64,000 bases of DNA from Agapanthus africanus (GCA_030015575.1 CM057338.1:827630353-827694352); one strand, 5' to 3'. Numbered from the stretch's first letter, positions 9,432 to 22,295 are shown. Program-made: numbers and translations. The notes: generated by a model from the sequence alone, not told the origin.

Positions 9432-11461
9432 TGTTGGCTATAGTGCCCTCAAGGCAATTATCATAGTCGCAGACAGGTGATCATGATGATTGAGAGAGGA
9501 CCTATACCGATAAAACAGTCTTACTTGAGATGATAGTATGATGTTTGGTTTGTCTTTATCATCATGTACATGTTGATAGAGCCCATAGGATTCTTGCTTG
9601 ACTACCAGCATTGTGATGGCGATCACATACATGGGAGCTGGGGGTCTATAAGCACATCCTTAAATGTCCCTAGTCGTGGGAGTATCGAGACTGGGCATCG
9701 ATACTCCAGTGTAGACTGGTGTATACTTATCTAGACCCTGACGAGGGACGTTGGCCGGTCTCACAAGCCATTGGTGTCAGTTGTTCACCTAAGATAGTAT
9801 ACAGGTGCTCATTGGGTTATGAGTACACTGGACGAACTCGCCGGGAACATGCTAGTTGGTATTATACATATAGTCAGATAGCAGTTCCCTGGTGACATGT
9901 GTACAGGTTAGTCTGTCGACCTGAGATCGTCATTTGTCTCGTGTGAGTTCCCACTGTGCTTTGATTACTACCCTACCATGGCTCAAAGAAGTCATGCAAA
10001 CAGGTTTTAGTTGGGTACAGTCCCGAGCCACATGGTGGCAGTGAGTGGATCGTCGGGGATTCGTCTCTCTCGGTATTGGGGGTTGATGTCGCGCAGTGCA
10101 CGGGTGGCCATCACTAGAAATCCTCGGCCGGGGTATGTGAGAACTACCGATCCAGAATCGATAGTTTCTTAGGTAGTGATGGGTTTCATACCGACACGAA
10201 TTATCGCGTTGTTAGGAGTCTGACTTTATCCACCCCCCTTAGACTTGATATGCGATACTCTTAGACGAACAGACCGGACTGTACGGATATTGTCACTGAC
10301 AGGCTCAGTAGGGGTTCGGATGAGTTTGCTCGTCGGCCTTCCTTTCGCTCAATACCTGGGTAGCCGTTACGTATAGCTAGTGCCGCTGATGTGCTTGTGG
10401 TTAAACCCACTGCCAGCGTATTGACGAGTCTTTAGAGTCCCACACAGAGGGTTTCCCTGATTCTGGCGAAATGGTGTAGTAGCTGTATTTGATACGTGCA
10501 GGGTTCCGATCGATTGATGTACATAATACTCGGACTTTCGATCGGACAGCTGATAATACTAGCCGGCTCGGGTTTGAGCCGGATTATTAAATCAGGTATT
10601 GATTTAATAATTTACATATATGTATTTCGATACGTATATTCTAGTATTATATTCTTTGTGTTATTCTATCTCTTTGATATGTATTTCGGTACGGATACAG
10701 GTATGTATATACAGTAGAATGTAATCAGTATTTTTTGCGGGATAACATTCTAGATGGTGCCACCTCATTTTGGATTTGACCATTTTTATTAAAATGGATA
10801 ATGAGGTAGAAAATGGCATGAAGAGGAATGGTGAGAACCATGCTTGGAATAGTGCTCACAAATGAATTGTTAATTCATTTGGGTGCACTATTCAAGTATG
10901 GTAGGATTATTAAAATAGAAAATTGGTTTTTACAAAACCAAGGATGCTTCATTTTCTCTTTCCTTGGTCTTCATTTTTTGAAGCATGCTAGGTTTTCTTC
11001 TCTTGAGCTTGAGCTCCACCCTCACCATTTTTGTTCTTCACCTCTTCTAGCTATCGTGCTTGCTTCCACCTTCTTCATAATATGAGATACCAAACACTAA
11101 GAATACATACACACTACATCCTAGGCTCTCTAGGGTAGCATCCTAGAGATCCTAGTTGCTCCACTAGCATCTTGGCGTGGAACTAGAGCCGGAATTACAT
11201 CCCTCGGGTGGATCATCGGAGATGGAGGAAGACTGGTGACCAAAGTCGATCCGCAACATCACTAGGAGCTTGGAGATGGTTGAAGACCCGAAAGACTTGG
11301 TTCATTAGGTATAACCATTCCTATCTCTTTTCTTAGATTGCTAGTTTTAGGGTTAATGGTTTCGATCTTGTTAATCGGGTAATGGGAGCGCCGGGTTTTA
11401 AGAAATTTTTGTTCCGCATTTGGCTACGGTTCGTTGGCCGGGGCGCTCCCATAACCCAACA
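9432..11461 (+). repeat. R2 3' LTR
   Basis: 2,030 bp from TGTTGGCTATAG to ATAACCCAACA. It is followed by CCAAC (11462-11466), which belongs to the R3 pol target (compare R9 31875-31890) and is therefore the right target duplication of R2. No gene inside; the short frames at 10496 and 10828 are not conserved. Confidence 0.88.
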
Positions 11462-11873
11462 CCAACATACCGCCCTCCATTGAGGGTAAAGACAAACCCG
11501 AGACCGACTTTCTGTCGTCCTTATCACTCTTGTAGCTCGAATCGGTAAAGGACTCCACCTGGAGTTCACTGTTACTATACACCAAGAACATTTCTTTAGT
11601 CCTTCTCAAGTACTTAAGAATGTTCTTCACAGCTGTCCAGTGGTTTTCCCCAAGATCTGATTGATACCTACTCACTACACCTAGTGAGTAAGCTACATCC
11701 GGTCTAGTACATAACATCGCATACATGATTGACCCGACTGCCGAAGTATAGGGTATCCCTTGCATGCGAGCCCTCTCCAAATTAGTCTAGGGAGACATTT
11801 CTTTGGAGAGAGTGATTCCTAAGCAAGCGGGTAAATTACCACGCTTAGAATCTTCCATACTAAACCTTTTTAG
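11462..11873 (-). pseudogene. pol: R3 copia RT/RNase H fragment, oldest host element
   Basis: Minus-strand frame through 11780-11467 gives the conserved copia tail: YTSAVGSIMYAMLCTRPDVA, then WTAVKNILKYLRRTKEM and ESFTDSSY at the start of RNase H. R2 is inserted on its left side (CCAAC) and R4 on its right side (TTTAG at 11869-11873). The rest of R3 is outside the window on both sides. Close to R8 and R4 in sequence. Confidence 0.85.
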
Positions 11874-13358
11874 TGTTGGATATATGTATGCCCTAGAGGC
11901 CATTATATGATAGTGTATGTACCGGTATGTGTGTGTGTGTTTGTGTGTGTTTGTGTGTATTCAGGGGATATTCTTGCTCGACATGATAGTATGCTATCTG
12001 GTTGAACTTTATCTTGACATGTTCATTTGATCATGCTTTCACTCATTTGATACATGTTGATATAGCCCTTAGGATATGTTTGACAACTGAGATTATGATG
12101 CGGATCATACTAGTGGGACATGTGTAGTTTATAAGCATATCCTTGAAATGTTCCTAGTCGTGGGTATATCAAGAGGGGAATCGATATCACCAGAGTAGAC
12201 TAGCGTATACGTTACTTGTCCCATATGATGGGCGATGGATGATCCCATATCCATTGGTGTGTGACACCAAAGACCGTATACGGATGCTCAGTGAGACTGG
12301 GTACACTGAATGGACTCATCGAGAACTCCTATGCGGTATTATATCTATCTTCGGATAGAAGTTCTCAGGTGACACTGGTACAGATTAGTCTGTAGACCCA
12401 AAACCGTCATAGAGTCTTGTGTGCCTCCCACTGTACTTTGATCTCTACCCTACCATTGCTCTATTGAGTCGTGCAAACAGGTGGATTTTGGGTACAGTCC
12501 CGAGGCACATGGAGGCAATGAGCGATAGGAGGGGTTTCGTCTCTACCAGTATTGGGGGTTGATGTTGCGCTATGCACGAGTGGCTATAACAGGAAGTCTA
12601 TGGCCAGGGCTGCTGAGATTTACTGATAAGTGTTATCAGTAGTTTCTCGATCTGTTATGAGCCATATACCGGCATAACTTATTGAGTTATTGGGGTCGAC
12701 GATACCATCCCTAGACTTGATATGCAAGATATCTGACGAAGAGACCGGACTGTACGGTAAGTGTTGCCAGTTGGCTCGACGGGAGTTTTAGCAGGTTTGC
12801 TTGTGTTTCTTCTTATCGCTCAATTCCTGAGAGCCGTTACGTACAGCTTGTGCCACTGACGGTTTGTGGGCATATGATGTGATCACTGCCTACTGCTAGC
12901 GTATTGACGAGCCTTAGAGTCCCACAAAGGGGTCTCCTAGCTCAGACTAAATGATGTGGGGTGCATATGTGATATGCGCCGGAGCTCAATTAAATGCGTG
13001 TATTGGATACCGTATTTTAATCGAGCGTTTACTATTAGACGGGTCGTATGTGATATGACCGGGTTATTAAATCAAGTGTTGATCTAATATTAAGTCTATT
13101 AACTCATTTATTAAAATCTATTTCTTTATGATGCATGCATGAGTGTATGTATATGTTGATATGGATGCACACATGCAAGCATACATGTGTTATGGTTGAT
13201 GATACATTGGTGGTGGCAATGCAAGACTCACATGGTTGCATATTTGTATATTTTGATTATTTGAGAAAAGAAAATGGCAATAAAATCATGGTTAACTGAT
13301 TGAATGAATCTTTGTGTATGTTTAGAAAATGTGTAAGAAATCACAACCAAAAATTATT

Positions 13359-15117
13359 TGATCGCAATCAATAACGGTGTCGAATGTAGCGCGTTAGTAA
13401 GTGCGGATCGTCCACAGGGATTGTGAGATTCGTTCGTATTTGTTTTGTTTGAATTGAAAATTTAATAGAAAAGAAAAGAAAACGATTCAAGATTTATATC
13501 AATGAATTTCAAGAATCAACTAGATCTAATCAAGAATCAAGAAAGCATTAAAAATCAAGAAGCAAGAAGTGATAGAATTCCAATCTATTTATGTTTCAAG
13601 AATTGAAATGAAACTCGTAGGAGTCGATTAAATCTATAGATGTGAAGAAGACCAATGAGTACTTTTTCTTATCCATTAATGAATTGATGCTAGATCGATG
13701 ACGATTTATCGAGGATTAAGGATCTTGCGAAGAATTAGGGTTTCCTTATCTTATCCTTTGTCCTTTCGATGAATCTCATTCACAAGATAGCTTCTAGGAA
13801 ATCAAATGATCGATCGTTGATCTCTAGTTCCGTGCGAAAATAATCAAGAAAGCATTTCGCATCGAAACTAGATCATCGATCATTCGATTTTCAAGAATTT
13901 ACAAACGTTTTAGGACTTAAGAAAATGTTTAAAGATTCGTCAACTGCATCATCTATTGATTTTTTCGACTCCTCCACGAGCGGAGTTTACTCAAGCATCA
14001 TCACAAAGAACACATTCAAGAATCTAGATTGAATCATAATGCTTGAATTTAAAGAAAGCAAGATAAAAGAATTTCATCTTTATTTATCGACAAGTTCGTT
14101 ACAACTCTCTTGAAATTTACAAAAGGAAGGAACTAGATCGACGATTTTGGCGTCGCTTCGGCTCCTTGAGTCGCGGATCGGCTTGGATCACTTGCTCCGA
14201 TGAAGTCCGACTTCGCTTCTAAAGGCTTTGAAGGATTCTTGCTTCGATTGAACTCGGTGTTCTTGAACTTTTGGCTTTTTGATTGGATTAGGGTTAGGGT
14301 TTTGAGGCACAAGTTGTGTCACTTAACTTGTGGGGAGAATTGTTGAACAACCTTAGAAGTGAAGCCTAGGGTCCCTTTTATAGCCTTAAGAGTAGTTAGC
14401 TTTCTTAAAAAGCTTGGATTAGGTTAGCTTCCCTTGTAAGCTTAGTTTAGGTTAGCTTCTCTTGTAAGCTTGGTCTAGGTTAGCTTCTCTCATAAGCTTG
14501 GTAGTTAGGAAGAAGTTTCTAGGCTTTAAGGTAGTTAAGGGGGAAGCTTGCTTTGGAAGCTTGGAAGTTTATCTTTGACAAGGGGCTTGCTGATCTGGCA
14601 GAAAGTTCTGGATAATTCTGGATTTTGGAGTATATGGAATGAGTTCTGGAGCTGAACTGAAGAGGCCGAAGCAAACAGATCCTGATGACGTGGCATGTTG
14701 ACCACGGATTCGCGGCACCAAGTGGGTTTGGGCCGCGGATCCGCGGTCCTTTGAGGGCCCCACTGTATGAAATTTTCTGGTACTTCTTCTGTGGACTTTG
14801 GGGTTATTTTCTGATGTGCTGAATCTTGTAATTCTTTTCAGTTCATTGCCAGATCTCAAGTCTTTTAGTTGGCATATTATTTTTACTGATTTGGCTCGGT
14901 TCCAGAAATTTCCTGCACAGACTTCGAAACAAGTGTTGCGCTACACAAGAATGATACGATGCCATGATAAACAGTCAATTTCCCTAAAAATGCCGGTTTT
15001 AGAGTATAACACATGTAATCTGGTGTTTTAGGGATGTTTTGCTAATATGTGTAATATGCAAACCGAACACTACTAGATGAGTGCAAATGATAGGGAAATT
15101 GACGTGTTAAAAATACA
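13359..15117 (-). mobile_element. N2: solo LTR of a Tat/Athila-type Ty3/gypsy element
   Basis: 1,759 bp with perfect target duplication TTATT (13354-13358 and 15118-15122). On the minus strand it starts TGTATTTTTAACACG and ends ATTGCGATCA, the same terminal GCGATCA that precedes the primer site in G1. A TATA box (minus CTATAAAA) is at 14376-14383 and a GC palindrome pair lies upstream of it at 14702-14749. No protein domain is recognisable; the frames at 14569 and 14798 are not convincing. Confidence 0.9.
14702..14749 (-). promoter_or_regulatory. N2 GC palindrome pair
   Basis: CCACGGATTCGCGGC (14702-14716) and GGCCGCGGATCCGCGGTCC (14731-14749), each self-complementary around GAT/ATC and partly complementary to one another. 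They lie about 320 bp upstream of the N2 TATA box. Confidence 0.6.
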
Positions 15118-15793
15118 TTATTTTCGACTGATCATTAACTATTCAACTCTCCAATCTCTTGTGTTGACGAAAATCAATACCATGGTTTCATTGCCCATGG
15201 TTTTAGCCCATGGTTTTGCTTAACCTCAAGTCACAAAATATCTAGATATTTTGTAACCATGGTTAGGGATGGTATAACTCTCATTCACTTGGGATTATGT
15301 TTATTATTATCATTATTCTCTTGAGTCAAGTTAGAGCCATCTCCTTCTTCCTCTCTCTCCTTCAAGCTCTTTAGGGTTTAAAAAAAAGAGAAGAAATTAA
15401 AAAGAAAAAGTTTTTAAGGAAGATCCAAACCCACATCATCAATCTATACTAGTCTAGCCTATTAGTGTAGGTTGTTTGCTCCATTTCTTCAAAGATCAAG
15501 TGGAGCTAGGAGCTTGTGCAAAGGGACTTCGTGGTGGATCATCGTGGACGCGGAAGGATTCAATCCAACCGGTTCAAACCCTACTTGTGCCAAGGAGTCA
15601 CTCAAGAAGGTCTACAAAGGTTGTATTTCTCCCCACTTAGTGTTAGACACTAGTTAGTATGTGATACTACATATTGTTACTCTATTTTTCTAGTTCGATT
15701 CATGGTTGGTATTGTTTAGCACCCTCCTAAATTTTTAATATAGCATTTGTGATGCAACCCTAAACATAGGATGGTGCTAGAGAATCCCTACAG

Positions 15794-15804
15794 TGGTATC
15801 AGAG
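15794..15804 (+). other. R4 primer binding site (tRNA-iMet)
   Basis: TGGTATCAGAG one base after the LTR end ...TACA. Confidence 0.9.
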
Positions 15805-18447
15805 ACAAGCTAGAAACTTAGACGGTGTTAGACTAATTTCGAAACTGAAACAACTCCGAATTAACAATTTCTGCAACCCTGAAAAAGTGCTCTCTGTCGA
15901 TTTTAAAACGGGCTCGAAAATTTTTTTTAGCAACTGCTGAAGCTTACATATGATGTACTGAGAACACTGGAGAAAAACGAGGCAAATCCACCATAAAAAA
16001 ACCGGCCACATCCCTAAAAAATCTGGCCTGGCCGGCCCCCCTGCCTCAGAACAGCCTCGTTTTCCTCTAGTGCTCTGGTCTGTAGTTTTTAGGGTTTCAG
16101 GTGTTGTTTGTTTAAGCCAAAATTTCATGTGATGCTAATTTTGCTTAGGGGCTTATTCGGAGTATTTCGTATTCGTATATTTTAAAATTGTATTGGTAAC
16201 TTGGACAACATTAAACAGTTCGAGCGAACATCAATCACCCCCTCATTGCTTTCGTTGGAAATTTTCCAAGTGTTGGAATTTCCTAAGTTAAATATATTTA
16301 AATGTTCATGCAAGTATCCCTATGGACCCTCTAGAGGAACATAACCCTAACTCGATTCTATGACCATGGAACCGCGGCTAAACCTTAGGGTTTGTCATAG
16401 TCCTGTGGCGCCATAGGTGAGGCAAGGGTTGACCCTTCTACGGTTGGTCCATAGGCAATGTGGCACGTTTTTGGGTATTTTAGTTTTGCTTAAGTGTTGA
16501 GCTTTTGGGGTAATTTGTGGGTGTTTGTTGACTCGATTGAAACGTTTAACATTGTCTAGTTATTTGTGAATGTGATACAATAATTGGAATCTACACTAAT
16601 TAGTTTTGTGAAAAGTAATTAGTTGCGTGTAAATATAATATTTTGGCCTCGGTAGAATCGGGAATCTTGTTGAATTACCCAGCTTCTTTTGAAAAGGCGT
16701 TTTCATGGTTGAGACCTAAATATAAGATTTGCATTGTTAGGTATGAAATCCAGAATATGTGATATTCCGGGTTTATGATGTCTAAAAGCAGTATTGATTC
16801 CAATTGTTGTAGTTTTTCACTTTCTTTTCTTCGACCGTAAGTGTAGTATGTGATGTATCGCCGGTTTCGTTGCTATACATCAACGACAATTGGGGTACGC
16901 ATACTTACTTACGTTGATGATATGTGATATTATGTGTTGCTGAGATATGATGTACAGGATCGTCGTGAATGAATGGCCGGGGGTTTTATATGAGATGAGA
17001 GTTTTTCTTTTCATTCATGTAAAAATAATTGTATGTAATATTCTTTTATTAGGGCAATTCCAGGTTGAAGATGATGTCACCATTGTTGTATATTATTTAC
17101 TTTTCCGCATTAGGATAGACCTAAGGAGGGGAGCACAAGTGACCGGGTTCTAGGGTTCAGTGGGAGGTCATCTCGAGGAGTCGAGACCGGGTCTCCTAAA
17201 CTCTTGAATTGGTAGGGTCACTTGCCGCTCTCGTAGGGGTCTAAGGGTGTGGGCCTGGCTATTCATCGCGGCCATGGGATCCGTATTTTCTATTGTTGGC
17301 TAAATACAAAATACAGACCTCCTAGTATATTCTGTATTTTCATATAAGTGCTTCTGCTGTTGATATTCTGTGATGAGATCACTTTATATGTTGAGATGAA
17401 TGATGTATTATATATATGATATATAATAAACGTTGCTTATATTTTGCATCCGCACTAGTCCCGCCCCGCTATGCCGTTAGTTAAGTAACCTAACGGTACA
17501 TAACGGGACTTTGTGGCGAATGCGGATGGCATAAGTGTACGTTCTATTTTCGTTTCTTTTCTGACTACATTAATAAGATTAATGTAAACAAAAAGAAACC
17601 TAAAAAGATGTTGTAGAATCAGATTTGAAACCTACTTGGCTTTTTATGAAAAAGCAAGTTTTCAAATTGCGGAGCTTAAGCCACTCTTTTAAAACTATTG
17701 GGTTCTACAATGATATCAAGTTCGAAGCGTTTAAGGTTTTCTTAAAAACTATTTGCAACCCTCTGTCATTTTAGGAAGTAGAGTACTTAGTATTCATGCT
17801 GCGTATTTTGACTATAGTTAAGGCGCAGTGTACGGTAGCTAAGTGATGTCTTCCTACACCGCATATGATGCGATTAGTCAGGACATTCATATGATTATGT
17901 TGACTGTAGTTAAGGGTTATATGGGTGGGTCTAGTTAATCACGAAATGACGGGAAGAACTTGACTAGTACTTATGATATGTTGACTTTAGGTAAGGTCAT
18001 GAGTGCTAGGGGTAAAAACCATATCAGGAGTTTCAAGTGTTGAAATTTGCAATGAGATTGCATACCTTCTATGTGATAGTAGGATCCCGATCCCACTGTG
18101 AGCAATAGTTTCTCCCGAGAGAATTTTGCACTTTACAATTAGCTAAATCATTAGGTGTCTAGAAAGGTGTTAACGGGGATACATCTATGGGAAAATGAGG
18201 TTTATTTTAATTAGGTCCGTGCGAAAGCACGAGGAACCTCCCTCAGAAGTACCGGCACTGGCCTGGCTAAACGGTTAGTGAAATTATAGAATGTAATTAA
18301 TCCTGGCTAATTTTTTTTTTTAAGGTTTGAAAGAAAATTTGATTAAAGCAGCGGGAGACATCGATTAGATAAGATAAATAACCAATCTGATCTTTGCAAG
18401 AGCTTTCGCTGAGTGTATTCTTTTCTTTCTTCTAATGGCAGATAACC
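15805..18447 (+). other. R4 untranslated leader
   Basis: 2.6 kb without coding signal, collinear with the other copia leaders. It holds a GC-rich inverted pair at 16001-16037 (CCGGCCA against TGGCCTGGCCGG), the CAACGACAATTGGGGTA block at 16880-16896, the triple hairpin array at 17799-18003, the twin palindromes at about 18030-18062, and the tract TGCAAGAGCTTTCGCTGAGT just before gag. The tandem repeat pair found in R1, R8, R9 and R10 is missing here. Confidence 0.75.
17799..18003 (+). promoter_or_regulatory. R4 triple hairpin array
   Basis: Hairpins at 17799-17828 (CTGCG/CGCAG), 17888-17923 (CATAT/ATATG) and 17970-18003 (CTTATGA/TCATGAG). Apical tetraloops are AGTT, AGTT and AGGT before AAGG; the inner stem is weaker than in R1. 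Stems differ from R1 and R10 by paired changes, and the third has a U-G wobble on the RNA strand. Confidence 0.65.
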
Positions 18448-21400
18448 ATGACTGGACTTAAGCTACTATTAGAGAAAAATAAGTTTACCGGACCGAACTA
18501 TAAAGACTGGTTGAGGAACATTAACGTTGCTCTCACATATGATAAAGTATCATATGTCCTCACTGCATCTGCCCCGCCCAAACCAGGGCCCGAATCTTCT
18601 GTAGCTGATCGGGAGATCCGCAAAACGTAGGATATTGACTGTGCCACTGCCAAATGCCTCGCGCTTGTATCGATGGACAATACACATCAAAAGAAGCAAG
18701 AGGAGATGGATGTTCAATCTATCTTTCTCCATACAAAGGAGTTGTATGGGGAGCAATCTCGTATCCTACGATACGAAGCATCTCGAAAGTTGTTTCAGAT
18801 GCGGATGGCTCCTGGCACTTCAGTAGGTGACCACGTTTTGAAAATGATAGCACTTATTGAAGAGCTTGAGGGCCTTTGATGGATAATGGATAACGAGCAA
18901 TATACAAATATTGTTCTACAGTCTCTTCCCTCTTCCTCTGCTCCTTTCATAGTGAACTTCAACATGCACAACATGGAGAAGTCACTACCCGAACTTCTCA
19001 ATATGTTGAGAAGTGCGGAGAGCACGCTTAAGGCGAAGTCTCCCTCTCTGCTTGTTGGATAATCTTCCTCTTCCGTCCTAAAAGCCAAGGCCAAGGGAAA
19101 GAACAAGAAGAAAACCACCTAGCAGAAAGGTGGAATCAAGAAGGCAAAGGGGAAAGACAAATCTAAAGCTGCGGAGTCGGGAAAAGGAGAATATTTCTTT
19201 TGCAAGAAGACAGAGCACTGGAGGCGGAACTGTACTGAGTACCTTGGTCTCAAGAAAAAGAAGCATAGTGATGCTTCAGCTTCAGGTGTGTTCGTAACTG
19301 AAAACTGTTTTTCAATAAACTCTGCTTCCTGGGTATTGGATACCGGTTCAGGTTCTCATATCTGCAATTCTGTGCAGGGGTTGAGAAATAGCAGAGTTTT
19401 GAAGACCGGTGATCATACTCTCCGAGTTGGAAATGGTTCCAATGTACATATAGTTTCAGTGGGAGAGTATCACCTAGGATTGCCATCGGGTTGTATATTG
19501 GTTTTGAACCCATGTTATTTTGTACCAAGCATGATTTGTAATATAATATTTGTTTCTTTGTTGAACAATGAAGGATATCATTTTATGCAGCACAATGTTA
19601 TGAACATTAAACTGAATCAAGAGTTGATTTGTTATGGTACACTTAATAACGGGATATACGTCCTTAATCAACACACAGTTTTCAACATACAACACACAAA
19701 TAAAAGAAAATTTTCAGATATAAATGAAGGTTTTCTTTGGCATTGTAGACTTGGTTATATTAATGAAACAAGACTAAACAAGCTTCATAGAGATGGATAT
19801 TTAAATCCTTTTGAGTATAAATCTTATGCGACTTGTCAGTCTTGTATCAAAGGGAAAATGACCAAAACTCCGTTTACTGGACACGAAGAAAGAGCTACTG
19901 AGCTCTTGGGTCTCATATATAGTGATGTATGTGGGCCAATGTCTACACATGCGAGAGGCAGTTTTTCTTACTTCATAACTTTTATTGATGATTTCTTCAG
20001 ATTCGGTCATGTGTTTTTATTAAAGCATAAGTCTGAAGCTTTTGAGAAATTCAAGAAGTACAAACTTGAAATAGAAAAACAAACTGGAATGAGCATCAAA
20101 ATACTTCGATCAGATCGAGGTGGAGAGTATCTTAGTACAGAGTTTTCAAACCTAAAAGAGAATGGAATTCTCTCTCAGCTCACTCCTCCTTACACACCAC
20201 ATCACAACAGTGTGTCAGAGCGGCGGAATCGCACCCTATTGGATATGGTGCAATCCATGATGAGTGATACTGAGTTGTCTCTCTCCTTTTGGGGGCATGC
20301 ATTGGAGACTGCAGCTTTTCTGTTGAACAAAGTTTCAACCAAGACCGTGTCTACCACTCCATATGAGATATTGTATGGGAAGAGACCATCTCTTAAACGT
20401 GTTAAGATTTGGGGTTGTCCGGCTTTTGTTAAAAAGCAGAATCCAGGCAAACTCGAGATACGATCGGTCAAGTGTATATTTGTGGGATATCCGAAACATT
20501 CGTTTGGGTATCTTTTCTACCACAAGGAGGAACAAAAGGTGTTTGTTTCTCAGTATGCCACGTTTTTAGAAAATGAGATTTTTCTAAATGATGCTGATGG
20601 CAATGTGGTAGATCTAGAAGAGGTTCTAGAGACACAAGCTACAAATGACGATTTGGTTGAACCTGAAGTTGCAACAGAACCTAATGAACCTCAGCCACTC
20701 CGTAGATCTGGTAGGACTTATCGCCCACCGGAGAGATACTACGGTTTTCTCGTTGATGGTGATGGAGAAGATTGCATCATGGATGATGATGACCCTACCA
20801 GTTTTCAGCAAGCTATCACGAGTGGTGACTCTGTGAAGTGGCTGGATGCCATGAGATCTGAAATGGAGTCTATATTCACCAACAAAGTATGGACTTTAGA
20901 TGTTGTATCCTCTCGGGTAAAACCTATAGGGTGCAAATGGATCATTAATAGAAAGATCGGTGTGGATGGGCAGGTGGAGACCTATAAGGCAAGGCTTGTG
21001 GAGAAAGGATTTCGGCAAAGACCAGGACTAGACTGTGACGAAACCTTTTCTCCTGTAGCCATGCTTAAATCCATTCGGATCCTACTTGCTATTGCTGCTC
21101 ACTATGACTATGAAATATGGCAGATAGACGTTAAAACGGCTTTTCTAAATGGTGATTTAGAAGAATGCGTTTATATGGATCAGCCAGAGGGATTCATTGA
21201 TAGTGGGAGCAGCGGGAAAGCATGTAGGTTGCTTAAATCCATTTATGGATTAAAGTAGGCATCACGGAGTTGGAACATCTGTTTTGATGATGTTATCAAA
21301 GAGTTTGATTTCGTCAAAAATCCAGATGAACCTTGTGTTTATAAGAAGATTGTAGGAAGTACTGTCACATTCCTCGTATTGTACGTGGATGACATTCTTC

Positions 21401-22134
21401 TGATAGGAAACTATATTCCTATGCTACAATCGGTCAAATTGTTCTTATCACAAAGGTTCTCCATGAAAAACCTGGGTGATGACTCGTACATATTGGGGAT
21501 GAAGATCTATAGGGATAGATCTAAACGGTTACTGGGATTGTCCCAAACCAGGTACATTAACACCATCCTAAAAAGGTTTAGTATGGAAGAATCCAAGCGG
21601 GATGCCTTACCCGCTAGTCATGGAGTCACTCTCTCCAAGGACTTTTGCCCAAAGACTGATGAAGAGAGAGCTCGTATGAGCATTATACCCTACGTTTCTG
21701 CTGTAGGATCTATAATGTATGTGATGTTATGTACACGCCCTGATGTAGCTTATGCACTGGGTGTAGTAAGCAGGTATCAATCCAACCGAGGGGAGAATCG
21801 CTGAACAGCTGTGAAGAACATTCTTAAGTACTTGCAAAGGACTAAAGAAATGTTCTTGGTGTATGGTAACAGAGATCTCCAAATGGAGGCCTTTACCGAT
21901 TCGAGCTTCCAGAATGATAAGGATGACAGCAAATCTATCTCAGGGTTTGTCTTTACCCTCAATGGAGGGGCGGTGTGTTGGAAGAGTTCCAAACACGATA
22001 CCGTTGCAGACTCCATGATGGAAGCTGAGTATATTGCTGCAAATGATGCTGCCAAGGAAGCTGTCTGGATGAGGAAGTTCATCTCAGAGCTAGGAGTAGT
22101 TCTGACCATTATTGATCCAATACCTTATTCGATA
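18448..22134 (+). pseudogene. gag-pol: R4 gag-pol, full-length Ty1/copia polyprotein with six stops
   Basis: One continuous frame from ATG 18448 to 22134 without a frameshift. Order: gag (1 to about 290) starting MTGLKLLLEKNKFTGPNYKD; zinc knuckle at about 249-262 whose first Cys is Tyr (YFFC...H...C); protease DTG at residue 298; integrase zinc motif with the second His replaced (HCRLGYIN); DDE core (IYSDVCGP, LRSDRGGEY, SVSERRNRT); reverse transcriptase with YVDD at 21382-21393; RNase H (AFTDSSF, EAEYIAA). Stops: TAG 18628, TGA 18877, TAA 19060, TAG 19120, TAG 21256 (from CAG), TGA 21802 (from TGG). The end of RNase H is lost where R5 inserted (TSD CGATA, 22130-22134). The gag type and LTR length suggest the Angela/BARE-like group. 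Dead as it stands, but the best-preserved coding unit in the window. Confidence 0.92.
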
Positions 22135-22228
22135 TGTGCATTCACTTTAATTTCAATTTAAGTGAAATAAAGATTTCCTACAATTTAAGACAATCAATCT
22201 TTAATTTACAGAAGCAACTTAAAATCTC

Positions 22229-22266
22229 TCTCTCTCTCTCCTCTCTCTCTTTCACTCACACACACA
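22229..22266. repeat. (CT)n/(CA)n microsatellite in R5 LTR
   Basis: CT repeats followed by CA repeats, interrupted by TTTCACT. Confidence 0.85.
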
Positions 22267-22295
22267 TAAATTGACTCATCAGGTTTCATCCCCAT

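Larger units (their letters stand above)
11874..15792 (+). repeat. R4 5' LTR, split by N2
   Basis: Starts TGTTGGATATATGTATGCCC and ends ATCCCTACA next to the primer site. Without N2 and one target duplication it is 2,155 bp, the usual length of the group. Left target duplication TTTAG (11869-11873). It contains a (GT)n tract at about 11929-11956. Confidence 0.88.

Noticed and set aside
11929..11956. GT, CA and CT microsatellites (11929, 22229, 26339) as findings
   Set aside because: Ordinary simple repeats inside LTRs with no sign of function.
14569..14859. 96-codon frame in N2
   Set aside because: Lies across the GC palindromes of a solo LTR and has no counterpart in the T1 or G1 LTRs.
15794..15804. 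Endogenous pararetrovirus, because those also use a tRNA-Met primer
   Set aside because: LTRs, 5-bp target duplications and protease-integrase-RT order identify Ty1/copia; no movement or coat protein domains are visible.
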